DNA from: an uncultured Eubacteriales bacterium
GTDB taxonomy: Bacteria > Bacillota > Clostridia > Christensenellales > Aristaeellaceae
NCBI GenBank assembly: GCA_900540045.1
Contig: UQEF01000089.1
Location: 1 to 11,700, forward strand
Direction: 5' to 3'
Length of the DNA: 11,700 bases
Below, in pieces: positions 5,668-11,700 of the stretch. Position numbers and translations under genes: made by a program. The notes beneath the pieces were generated by a model. It ran no database searches. It had not been told where the DNA came from and saw nothing but the letters and a program-made list of their open reading frames with translations. The stretch's first letter is position 1, and each line of letters begins with the position of its first letter.

Positions 5668-6084
5668 TTATTCGCCATCGTCAACAGAGCATCTGACTAC
5701 ACGGCTAATGCTGCTTTTCAGTCCGCTGGCATCCAGAATGCCCGAAAAGGATACGCCCAGAACGTCCGTCTTCGTTTTTTGAAGGTTGCAGTCCAGACAG
5801 ATGACGCCTCCATCGGCCGTCTCTATCCGAATGCGCTGCACATTCTCGCTATCGGCAGCATTCATGTGGATGCGCCGCTTCAGCCGCAGCGTGCGCCCCT
5901 TGGGGCTATGTACAGAAACGAGCTTTCCTTCTTTCTGCAGCGCCCGAACGTGCCGCGCCACCGAAGAGGGCGACTGAAGGCCGACAGCAGCGGCAATTTC
6001 CCGGTAGCTCGGAGGACAGCCATCCGTATCGCAACGATCAGAGATATATTGAAGAATGCGATCACGCATTTCATGCTGCCCCAT
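5668..6084 (-). CDS. LexA-type winged-helix protein without an S24 protease domain
   Basis: A 138-aa protein whose first 70 residues match the LexA DNA-binding domain: MRDRILQYISDRC, then GCPPSYREIAAAVGLQSPSSVARHVRALQKEGKL (helix-turn-helix), then a wing (KGRTLRLK). LexA (about 200-220 aa) continues into a self-cleaving protease; here the C-terminal 65 residues (DSENVQRIRIE, ICLDCNLQKTKTDVLGVSFS) contain no Ser/Lys dyad or Ala-Gly site. It could act as a non-cleavable competitor at LexA sites or be an operon-specific regulator. Start at 6084 is chosen for GGAAGG 9 nt upstream; it overlaps the preceding gene by 14 nt (ATGGGGCAGCATGA), indicating translational coupling. Longer frames reach 6153 but lack a ribosome site. 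Confidence 0.8.
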   Translation of the reverse strand: MGQHEMRDRILQYISDRCDTDGCPPSYREIAAAVGLQSPSSVARHVRALQKEGKLVSVHSPKGRTLRLKRRIHMNAADSENVQRIRIETADGGVICLDCNLQKTKTDVLGVSFSGILDASGLKSSISRVVRCSVDDGE

Positions 6085-6373
6085 GTGTCTCATCCTTCCA
6101 TTCCATAAACCAGCGTCCCAGATTCGCGCTGCCGTAGTCGCAGTTGTGTTCAAAGAAGATGTGCCTGATTTTTCCTTTGATTTCCAGCGTATACTTATCC
6201 CCCTGGCCTCCTGCCTTCAGCGCCGGAGCCGGCACACAGTGCAGAACCCGGTCGATTGTATATGTGCGTCCATCTGTCCAGACAAAGGATCTGGGAAGCA
6301 TCATCCCTTCTTCGGTAAATTCCACGTTGACCCGCAGATACAGTTTCATCCAGCGCTCTTCTTTATTCGGCAT
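6071..6373 (-). CDS. Conserved small protein of SOS-type operons, function unknown
   Basis: About 100 aa starting MPNKEERWMKLYLRVNVEF. The core KLYLRVNVEFTEEGMMLPRSFVWTDGRTYTIDRVLHCVPAPALKAGGQGDKYTLEI followed by IFFEHN and GRWFMEWKD is a compact beta-rich domain that I recall seeing as an unnamed conserved protein beside UmuC/SRAP genes in Clostridia; no biochemical role is known to me. The WTDGRTY and KAGGQGDKY motifs suggest a ligand- or nucleic-acid-binding barrel, which is inference. Several starts are possible (6382, 6379, 6373, 6349); 6373 has GGGGAG at about 9 nt. It overlaps the LexA-type gene by 14 nt and lies 70 nt after the repressor stop. Confidence 0.8.
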   Translation of the reverse strand: MPNKEERWMKLYLRVNVEFTEEGMMLPRSFVWTDGRTYTIDRVLHCVPAPALKAGGQGDKYTLEIKGKIRHIFFEHNCDYGSANLGRWFMEWKDETHGAA

Positions 6374-6407
6374 GGCCATCATCTCCCCAAAGAGTATAAG
6401 AAATAAA

Positions 6408-6426
6408 CCGACGCATTTATGGTCGG
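6408..6426 (-). promoter_or_regulatory. Small hairpin between repressor and downstream operon genes
   Basis: CCGAC and GTCGG pair around a 9-nt loop, followed on the minus strand by TTTATTT. It could act as a weak attenuator between the repressor and the next gene. A TATACT -10-like box (6394-6399) follows it but has no convincing -35. Low certainty. Confidence 0.3.
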
Positions 6427-6443
6427 AGAATGCACTCGGATGA

Positions 6444-7313
6444 TTATTTGCCGGTTCTCTTTTCGTGGCGGATTTCTTCCAGCATTTCCAGTTCAACGTC
6501 GTTTGCGTACTGGTCCGGATCGACAACCCCCAGCACCCGGCCTACGCAGCGAACGTCATCCCCATCGGAAAAGTGAAGCACCGGGTATTCCGGATTGTGG
6601 GAATGCAGTCCATCCGGCTGATACTCCTTCACAAAGCCGTCGCCATTGACGATGAAGATGCCGATTTCACCCGGCTCGATGGTTTCGGTATGCTCAATGA
6701 ACAGATCGTCTCCATCGTGAAACGTGGGCTCCATGCTGTTGCCGGTAACGGTGATGATTTCGTCCGCCCTGCAGGAGTTGCGGTCGGAGCGAACATACAC
6801 ATAATGACCGTACCGGCTTTCTTCCAGGGGATTGCCGGTACCGGCGGCGGTCAGCTGCGCATTTTTGAACGTGCGCTCAAAGCCGCGTTCACAGCGTTTG
6901 CGCAGTTCGCGTGCCGCCTGATCCAGCATGTTTCCAATGATGGCGTCGACGAGTTCCTGATTGTCGGAGTTCAGCATGCGATAGTAGCTTATATGCCTCT
7001 GTTCCGGGACAGTCAGTTCACCCGGCCTGCCGGGGATGCCGAAGAAAGCGGATATCGAGATGTCCAGCGCCTGGCACAGTGCGGGAATGATGTTGATGTC
7101 GGGCCTGGATCTGCCGGCCTCCCAGTTGCTTACAAGATTCCTGGAAAGGCCGAGCGCCTCGGTAAGCTGGGTCTGGCTGATGCCGCGATACTGCCGCCAG
7201 GTGCGGATGACCTCTCCATACATCTCCTTGTTGAGCGCATGGAGTTTCTCTTTCTTATGACCGGCAAGACTGACGATATTGTCTTCCCGGTTCGCATCCT
7301 TCGTCGGCTTCAT
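6444..7313 (-). CDS. CI-like repressor: XRE helix-turn-helix plus S24 autoprotease
   Basis: A 289-aa SOS-responsive repressor. Residues 31-93 form an XRE DNA-binding domain (EVIRTWRQYRGISQTQLTEALGLSRNLVSNWE). A helical linker follows, then a LexA/CI-type S24 peptidase: cleavage site TAAG (A157-G158), VTGNSMEPTFHDGD with nucleophile S193, and GDGFVKEYQPDG with general base K229. All parts for RecA-stimulated self-cleavage are present, so it should be inactivated by DNA damage. ATG at 7313 follows GGGAGG at 7 nt. It heads the leftward operon (small protein, LexA-type protein, 64-aa protein, SRAP) and is divergent from the Y-family polymerase. The near-identical motif in both promoters is the likely operator. 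Phage CI or plasmid/ICE repressor origin is possible. Confidence 0.93.
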   Translation of the reverse strand: MKPTKDANREDNIVSLAGHKKEKLHALNKEMYGEVIRTWRQYRGISQTQLTEALGLSRNLVSNWEAGRSRPDINIIPALCQALDISISAFFGIPGRPGELTVPEQRHISYYRMLNSDNQELVDAIIGNMLDQAARELRKRCERGFERTFKNAQLTAAGTGNPLEESRYGHYVYVRSDRNSCRADEIITVTGNSMEPTFHDGDDLFIEHTETIEPGEIGIFIVNGDGFVKEYQPDGLHSHNPEYPVLHFSDGDDVRCVGRVLGVVDPDQYANDVELEMLEEIRHEKRTGK

Positions 7314-7344
7314 AGCACAACCTCCCAATCATGGTCTCGCCTGT

Positions 7345-7373
7345 AGTGTATCACACAATTTATGGGATGTAAA
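7345..7373 (-). promoter_or_regulatory. Promoter of the S24 repressor operon
   Basis: On the minus strand: -35 TTTACA, 17-nt spacer, extended -10 TGATACACT. The spacer holds the shared operator motif. Transcription would begin about 25 nt before the repressor start codon. Confidence 0.75.
7347..7366 (-). promoter_or_regulatory. Shared operator motif, repressor side
   Basis: Reads CCCATAAATTGTGTGATACA on the minus strand. The copy in the polymerase promoter differs at one of 20 positions. Each covers the spacer and -10 of its own promoter at the same phase, the expected position for a repressor that shuts both. Confidence 0.75.
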
Positions 7374-7397
7374 TGCCTAAAATCATGTCGAGATTAT

Positions 7398-7446
7398 ATT
7401 TTACCTGTCGTTCGAGATGTTCGGCACGATATATCGCATGTAAAAT
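7398..7446. promoter_or_regulatory. Symmetric sequences in the centre of the divergent control region
   Basis: ATTTTAC (7398-7404) and GTAAAAT (7440-7446) are inverted around a centre near 7422, and a 10-bp palindrome CGATATATCG lies at 7427-7436. They sit midway between the two operator copies and could be extra protein sites; no canonical Bacillus-type SOS box (GAAC-4-GTTC) was found here. Confidence 0.35.
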
Positions 7447-7482
7447 TTCTAAATACCGGCACATCTGTTCTCTGCGTCTTGT

Positions 7483-7511
7483 TTGCAAGCCCATAATTTG
7501 TGTGATACAAT
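7483..7511 (+). promoter_or_regulatory. Promoter of the Y-family polymerase gene
   Basis: -35 TTGCAA (7483-7488), 17-nt spacer, extended -10 TGATACAAT (TACAAT at 7506-7511). Arrangement is a mirror of the repressor promoter. The leader to the start codon is about 45 nt. Confidence 0.75.
7490..7509 (+). promoter_or_regulatory. Shared operator motif, polymerase side
   Basis: Reads CCCATAATTTGTGTGATACA; 19 of 20 bases equal the motif in the divergent repressor promoter, in the same position relative to the -10. Confidence 0.75.
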
Positions 7512-7563
7512 CCTGCTTGCCGATACGGCCCCCGTAGAGAAAAGGCAAGCAAGGTGAGATGGA

Positions 7564-8805
7564 ATGCCCAGGAACATCATTCTTCACAGCGACCTGAATT
7601 GCTTTTATGCATCGGTCGAGATCAACGAGAACCCGCGCCTGAGAGATAAAGCCATAGCGGTGTGCGGGAGCACGGAAAACCGGCACGGAATTGTTCTGAC
7701 GGCATCCTATCCCGCCAAGCGGCGCGGAGTCAAGACGGGTATGGCAAATTGGGAGGCGCGGCAAGCCTGCCCCGAGCTGATCTGTGTTGATCCGCACTAT
7801 GAGCTTTACCTGAAATACTCGCGGCTGGTGCGCAGGATCTATGCCCGTTACTCCGATACCATCGAGCCCTTCGGAATGGATGAAAATTGGATCTCGATAC
7901 CGTATTGCAGGAGCGTGGCGGAAACCGGGCTTGAAGTCGCTGAAGAAATCCGCCGCACTGTCCGTGAGGAAATCGGTCTGACCGTCTCCATCGGTGTTTC
8001 TTTTTCGAAGATCTATGCCAAGCTGGGCAGCGACATGAAGAAACCTGATGCTGTGACCGTTATCGATGAGAACAACTACCGGGAAAAAGTATGGCCGTTG
8101 CCCGTGTTCGATCTGCTGTATGTCGGTCCCCAGACGACAAAGAAGCTGCGCGGCATGAACGTAACGACCATCGGTGATCTCGCCAATTTCGATCCCATTC
8201 TGCTTCAGCCGAAATTCGGTGTGAACGGCATCAAGCTGTGGCGTTTTGCCAACGGCACAGACCATGCCACCGTGAAACCCTCAGATTATGTTGACCCAAT
8301 CAAATCTGTCGGTCACGGTGCCACGAGTGTAGTTGATCTGGAAACCAACTATGATGTCTGGCTTGCGCTGCTGGATCTGGCGCAGGATGTCGGGCATCGC
8401 CTCAGAGCAAGTGAACTGGCAGCGAAAGGAGTGCAAATCACAGTGAAAGACAACGAACTCATGTCCCGTCAGTACCAGATGACGCTGGACTTTCCCACAC
8501 GAAGCCCTCTGGAGTTGGCGCAGGCTGGATTCGCCCTTTTCCAGCAGCGATACCAGTGGTTCAAGCCCGTTCGTGCGATCACGATCCGCGGCATCAATCT
8601 GGTATCCGAGCGCCAGCCTCTTCAGCTGGATGTTTTCTGCGATTACCAGCGCCGGGAGCGCAGACGGACTCTTGACGATACCATCGATGATATCAGGCAT
8701 CGGTATGGTCAGGGTGCCATTTTCTCTGCTTCCCTCATGGGTGATCGCAAGCTGGCACAGGACAAGTGCGACCTTGTCATGATGCCGGGCATGATGTACT
8801 CATAA
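7564..8805 (+). CDS. Y-family translesion DNA polymerase (UmuC/DinB-like)
   Basis: A 413-aa error-prone polymerase that copies past DNA lesions. N-terminal catalytic motif HSDLNCFYASVE carries D10; the second acidic pair is D106-E107 in EPFGMDENW; then VSIGVSFSKIYAKLGSDMKKPDAVTVI (palm/fingers), a helix-hairpin-helix thumb (LYVGPQTTKKLRGMNVTTIGDL) and a little-finger domain (RAITIRGINLV). Length is complete, ending MPGMMYS, as in UmuC-like proteins of Firmicutes. One oddity: the usual LDVT after DE is replaced by ISIPYCRSVAET. ATG at 7564 follows AAGGTGAG. It is divergent from the S24 repressor and has the same operator in its promoter, so it should be induced by DNA damage. Directly after its stop lies a GGAGG and ATG (8822) that look like the start of a lost downstream gene; the DNA then becomes phage tape measure. 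Confidence 0.93.
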   Translation: MPRNIILHSDLNCFYASVEINENPRLRDKAIAVCGSTENRHGIVLTASYPAKRRGVKTGMANWEARQACPELICVDPHYELYLKYSRLVRRIYARYSDTIEPFGMDENWISIPYCRSVAETGLEVAEEIRRTVREEIGLTVSIGVSFSKIYAKLGSDMKKPDAVTVIDENNYREKVWPLPVFDLLYVGPQTTKKLRGMNVTTIGDLANFDPILLQPKFGVNGIKLWRFANGTDHATVKPSDYVDPIKSVGHGATSVVDLETNYDVWLALLDLAQDVGHRLRASELAAKGVQITVKDNELMSRQYQMTLDFPTRSPLELAQAGFALFQQRYQWFKPVRAITIRGINLVSERQPLQLDVFCDYQRRERRRTLDDTIDDIRHRYGQGAIFSASLMGDRKLAQDKCDLVMMPGMMYS

Positions 8806-8931
8806 GGACAGGAGGCTGCCTATGGAAAAACAACGGGTACCCTTGAAGAGATCGGCATCTCCGAAATCCGTCTCCGTGATACTCTGCTCCGTGCGACGAA
8901 CGCTACGGAGCTTTTTGCTGATGCGCAGGTC
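8806..8931 (+). pseudogene. Joint of the polymerase operon to the tape measure gene
   Basis: In tape measure frame this reads GQEAAYGKTTGTLEEIGISEIRL and onward, typical of the TIGR01760 tape measure domain, with no start codon until 8932. The same DNA contains AGGAGG-6 nt-ATG (8822), the start of a separate frame MEKQRVPLKRS that ends at 8965 and resembles nothing; its ribosome site probably once served the next gene of the polymerase operon. The break therefore lies between about 8806 and 8840. The missing tape measure N-terminus is probably a few hundred residues. Confidence 0.55.
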
Positions 8932-11274
8932 ATGGCGAATGCAGCATGGGCAGATAACTCTGCTCTGACCGAGGAAGCCGGCAAGCGCTATCAGACCACC
9001 GCCAGCAAGCTGACGAACCTGAAGAACAAGGCTGTTCTGTTCGGTCAGCAGATCGGTGATGACCTCAATCCCACGATCCAGAATCTGATCAAGGGCGCGG
9101 ATGAACTACTCGACAGCTTCATGGAGATGGATGAAGCCCAGCGGCTTCAGATCATCAAGTGGGCTGGCATCGCAGCCGCAACCGGTCCTGTCCTTCTGGG
9201 CATCAGCAAGGTGTCCAAGGGCATCAGTGTGTTTACCGGAGGCATCGGCAAGTTCGCTACCGCTGTCGGCAAGGCCGGAGGCGGCTTCAAGGGCTTTATA
9301 TCTGTTTTGGGCAAGTCTCCGTCTGTGTGGTTGGCTGTAGCTGCCGCTGTTGTGGTTGGTACCGTTGCACTTGCAGATTATGTGTCCGGTGCAAAGCAGG
9401 CCCGTGAAGCACTTGAAGGTATGGCGGAAACCGCTGAAAACTGGAAGAACACCGCTGCCGAAACCTTCTATGGCAACAGCGAAGGTCTTTCCTTCTTCGG
9501 TATGAGCGAAAGCGACTTCACCAATGAAGCGCAGACTGCTGAAGAATGGCTCGCCGGCCTTCTTACTGTCTGGACGGATGGCAAGAAGGAAACCGATGAG
9601 ATTGTCAGCGAGTGGACTGAATCCTTCAAGACGCTGACAGCCAATACCCGCAATGCGCTGGATGAACTGAAGGCCACCGCAGATGCCAATGGCTATACCG
9701 GTGTGTCTGCCCAGCTACAGGCTGACATTGATCAGCTGGACGCCATCGATCAGGAGATCGAACGGCTGCTGAGGAAGCGGCAGAACGGCTACTTCTCCGA
9801 AGGTGACCAGATCCGGCTGCAGGAACTGATCGATACCCGTGAGGCGATTGTGGTCAAGTATCATCTGACTCCGGCTGAAACAGACGGCTTCGAAACCATC
9901 GCTCAGAAGGTGGAAGCAGAAGTTGCCCGTGCGCATGCCCGCGGTCAGAGCGATGCGGATGTGTCTGTCTATGAGAACGCAATGGTTGCCGCCGCTGAAG
10001 GCATGGCTGCCATCAATGCACAGATCGATGCGCAGTATGACAAGGAATACGCTCTGATCATGCTGATCGATGATGCCTCCGAACGTCAGGCGGCTCTGGA
10101 TGAACTGAACCTCAAGTACAATGAAAACCGCCGTGCCGCCGCGCTGGAATATGCGCAAACGATGGCTTCCATTGTGATGCCCGTCTGGCAGCAGGACGAT
10201 ATCCAGCAGGCGGCAGCGGACATTGACACACTGAACCAGAAGCTGCGCGAATACAGCATGGCCTCTGAAGCTGACAAACCCGGTCTTCTGGCTGATCTCA
10301 ATGAGATCACAGCGAATATGGACGAGGGCGCGCTGATCGAGTACATCGGACTGCTCACGCAGATCCAGTCCCTTCTGGACAGCGGTCTGACAGAAGCAGA
10401 GATCGAAGCCATGTTCCCGGAAATTGATGTGTCCGGGGCTATGGAACAGCTGGCTTCCGTTCAGGATTATCTGGACACCCACCAGCTTGAACTCCCGGGT
10501 CTGGCAAGCATGTTCTCTGAAGCGATCCCCGAAGAGGCTCTGAAGATCGCAACTGATCTTGATATGACGGGTGCACAGGCACGATGGGATGAGTTCGCTG
10601 CCAACCCCGGCGTGATCACTACCGATGCCATTATTGCATCCTATCAGGAAAACGAGGAAACCCAGAAGATCCAGCCAACCGTTGAAGCCTTCGTCTCCGG
10701 CTATACGGAAATCCCCGAAGGCGCGGATGTTGCTCAGCTGACTCCGCAGGGCGTGATTGCCTATGTGGAAAAGTACGCAGAGGTCACTACCGGGGCGGAT
10801 GTCTCCGGGCTGACGCCTGAGATTGCCGCCTGCTTTGTTGCCGGTTATCAGGAGCTTGCGGAAGGCGCGGATGTGTCTCTCCTCAAACCTAGCGATGTTG
10901 TGGCTTATGTCACCAATTACGCAGAAGAACAGGGCGTGGATATTTCCGGTCTTGCACCTGATGGTGTGACAGCCTTTGTCATGGCCTATCAGGAAATCGA
11001 AGGCGGTGCGCTGACTACAACGCTGAAGCCTTCTGATGTTGCCGCAATCGTTACCCAGTATCTGCTGGATGAGAACGTGGATCTGAGCAAGGTCACCGAT
11101 GCACAGGTGGACGCTATGGTTACTGCCTATGCAGAAGCCACCAACTGCGACAAGACCGCGCTGAAGGCTGAGGTCGTTGCCCAGATTACCGAATATGTTC
11201 AGGCGGAAGGTCTGAATCCTCCGATCCTGACAACCAAAGTGCAGATCACCGGCTATGAATACCTGACTTATTAG
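8932..11274 (+). CDS. Phage tail tape measure protein, N-terminally truncated and ended by an internal TAG
   Basis: Tape measure proteins set tail length and help pass DNA through the membrane. The product (780 aa from ATG 8932) opens inside the family's conserved domain: ANAAWADNSALTEEAGKRYQTTASKLTNLKNKAVLFGQQIGDDLNPTIQNLIKG, then two hydrophobic segments (residues about 74-95 and 132-149), long coiled-coil-forming helices (about 190-470), and seven degenerate repeats of about 24 residues (584-761). The true frame extends upstream to 8806 without a start, so the N-terminus is missing. A TAG at 11272-11274 stops it, but the same frame continues for 129 codons, so this is a broken gene. It runs on the opposite strand to the terminase-portal-tail tube block, unlike any normal phage order. 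Confidence 0.88.
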   Translation: MANAAWADNSALTEEAGKRYQTTASKLTNLKNKAVLFGQQIGDDLNPTIQNLIKGADELLDSFMEMDEAQRLQIIKWAGIAAATGPVLLGISKVSKGISVFTGGIGKFATAVGKAGGGFKGFISVLGKSPSVWLAVAAAVVVGTVALADYVSGAKQAREALEGMAETAENWKNTAAETFYGNSEGLSFFGMSESDFTNEAQTAEEWLAGLLTVWTDGKKETDEIVSEWTESFKTLTANTRNALDELKATADANGYTGVSAQLQADIDQLDAIDQEIERLLRKRQNGYFSEGDQIRLQELIDTREAIVVKYHLTPAETDGFETIAQKVEAEVARAHARGQSDADVSVYENAMVAAAEGMAAINAQIDAQYDKEYALIMLIDDASERQAALDELNLKYNENRRAAALEYAQTMASIVMPVWQQDDIQQAAADIDTLNQKLREYSMASEADKPGLLADLNEITANMDEGALIEYIGLLTQIQSLLDSGLTEAEIEAMFPEIDVSGAMEQLASVQDYLDTHQLELPGLASMFSEAIPEEALKIATDLDMTGAQARWDEFAANPGVITTDAIIASYQENEETQKIQPTVEAFVSGYTEIPEGADVAQLTPQGVIAYVEKYAEVTTGADVSGLTPEIAACFVAGYQELAEGADVSLLKPSDVVAYVTNYAEEQGVDISGLAPDGVTAFVMAYQEIEGGALTTTLKPSDVAAIVTQYLLDENVDLSKVTDAQVDAMVTAYAEATNCDKTALKAEVVAQITEYVQAEGLNPPILTTKVQITGYEYLTY
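10681..11214 (+). repeat. Seven degenerate 24-residue repeats in the tape measure protein
   Basis: Units align as V.AFV.GY.E...GADV..LTP.: examples are VEAFVSGYTEIPEGADVAQL, VIAYVEKYAEVTTGADVSGL, AACFVAGYQELAEGADVSLL, VVAYVTNYAEEQGVDISGL, VTAFVMAYQEIEGGALTTTL, VAAIVTQYLLDENVDLSKV and VDAMVTAYAEATNCDKTAL. Unit length is 23-24 residues (about 72 bp). Each looks like one helix plus a turn. Similarity is at protein level, with DNA diverged, so it is an old expansion. Confidence 0.8.
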
Positions 11275-11664
11275 GACTTTCAGGAGAACAGCGGTCTGAG
11301 CGTTGAAGTGCCTGTCCGCCTGGGCGAAGTGTCCGATACAGACCTCGCCGCGCTCAGCGCAAACGGCAAAATCAAGGTCTGGCAGGACGGCATTGAAATC
11401 CCGGTTACTGCTGTTCCGGAGGGAGCAATCACAGCCGATACCATCGCAACGATGGACGAGGACGGCACGATGCACATCCTGATTTCTCCGCAGGTCACTG
11501 GCACGCAGGAAGCCATCGATGCTATTTCTCCTCTGGTGGATGAAGTTGATAAGCTGGGCGTCACCACGGCAGGCATGTGGGCAGGTATTATGCCTGCGAC
11601 CACAATGGACCTAATCGGTTCTGCGGTCAGCCGAATCAACTCCTATAGACTAATGTCCGTATGA
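11275..11664 (+). pseudogene. Continuation of the tape measure gene past the TAG, cut by the right repeat
   Basis: In the same frame after TAG: DFQENSGLSVEVPVRLGEVSDTDLAAL and onward to LVDEVDKLGVTTAGMWAGIMPATTMDLIGSAVSRINSY, which reads as ordinary phage tail protein with hydrophobic and helical segments. The last codons (RLMSV and TGA at 11662-11664) come from the inverted repeat, so the gene lost its 3' part there. A separate start at 11308 (ATG) has no ribosome site. A CAG to TAG change is the simplest cause of the stop. Confidence 0.75.
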
Positions 11665-11700
11665 CGCTAAAAATGTCGGGTTTACGATAAGTAAGCAACA
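11646..11700. repeat. Right copy of 55-bp terminal inverted repeat
   Basis: Exact reverse complement of positions 1-55. It begins TAGAC and ends GCAACA; the tape measure reading frame is cut as it enters. See the left copy for the two explanations (insertion-sequence end, or assembly overlap into a shared repeat). Confidence 0.95.

Noticed and set aside
6465..7346. 293-codon plus-strand frame opposite the S24 repressor
   Set aside because: Antisense to a gene with full catalytic motifs; no ribosome site.
7405..7430. Canonical Gram-positive LexA (SOS) box
   Set aside because: GTTCGAGATGTTCGG contains two GTTCG copies but as direct, not inverted, repeats, so it does not match GAAC-4-GTTC.
7360..8265. 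301-codon minus-strand frame opposite the Y-family polymerase
   Set aside because: Overlaps a clear polymerase gene and the control region; composition typical of a shadow frame.
8822..8965. 47-residue ORF starting after the polymerase with a good ribosome site
   Set aside because: After MEKQRV it is an out-of-frame reading of the tape measure gene, rich in Arg and Ser; at most the first few codons are real remains.
11272..11274. Alternative genetic code with TAG read as Gln
   Set aside because: Only one internal TAG in all phage-derived frames, and the 148-aa gene uses TAG as a true stop; nonsense mutation is simpler.
9715..11475. 586-codon minus-strand frame opposite the tape measure gene
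   Set aside because: Antisense to a recognisable protein, rich in Arg/His/Cys as shadow frames are, no ribosome site, no family resemblance.

Overview
The window looks like DNA of a Bacillota (Clostridia- or Erysipelotrichia-type gut) bacterium carrying debris of a siphovirus-like prophage. Grounds: strong Gram-positive ribosome binding sites (GGAGG-type) before most genes, GC-moderate codon use, an HK97/phi13-type head-tail gene set, and an SOS gene set (Y-family polymerase, SRAP protein, S24 repressor) of a style common in Firmicutes. Species cannot be named from the sequence alone.

Layout. (1) Positions 1-55 and 11646-11700 form a perfect 55-bp inverted repeat, and both flanking phage genes are cut where it begins. 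(2) 89-2030, minus strand: remains of a phage head/packaging module in the order terminase C-terminus, HNH endonuclease, portal N-terminus, then (after a deletion that removed the rest of portal, protease, capsid and connectors) the C-terminus of an HK97 gp10-like protein and a truncated tail tube protein. (3) 1646-3394: one uninterrupted reading frame made of a secreted MBL-fold hydrolase, an AT-rich piece of an Hsp90-like ATPase, and the terminase C-terminus. (4) 3401-3628: a broken SLOG/DUF1273-type gene with a premature TGA. (5) 3732-4771: a small unknown gene divergent from a Cro/CI-type regulator, with repeated CACTCA motifs between them. (6) 4853-8805: a compact DNA-damage cassette. A self-cleaving S24 repressor, a small conserved unknown, a LexA-type DNA-binding protein without a protease domain, another small unknown and an SRAP (HMCES/YedK) protein run leftward; a Y-family polymerase runs rightward from a shared control region. 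(7) 8806-11664, plus strand: a phage tape measure protein lacking its N-terminus, interrupted by one in-frame TAG and cut by the right repeat.

How it works together. The intact, well-organised part is the SOS cassette. The repressor keeps the cleavage site (Ala-Gly), Ser and Lys of S24 autoproteases, and a nearly identical 20-bp motif lies inside both divergent promoters, so DNA damage should release the polymerase and the SRAP operon together. A second repressor-operator unit (4178-4439) sits next to it, and the two units share a bidirectional terminator. The phage parts flanking this core are non-functional fragments read in opposite directions, and almost every boundary between blocks is a gene-to-gene fusion. 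This is either a genuinely scrambled, transposon-bounded prophage remnant or partly an assembly chimera; read coverage across the joins near 720, 2032, 2576 and 8806-8840 would decide.
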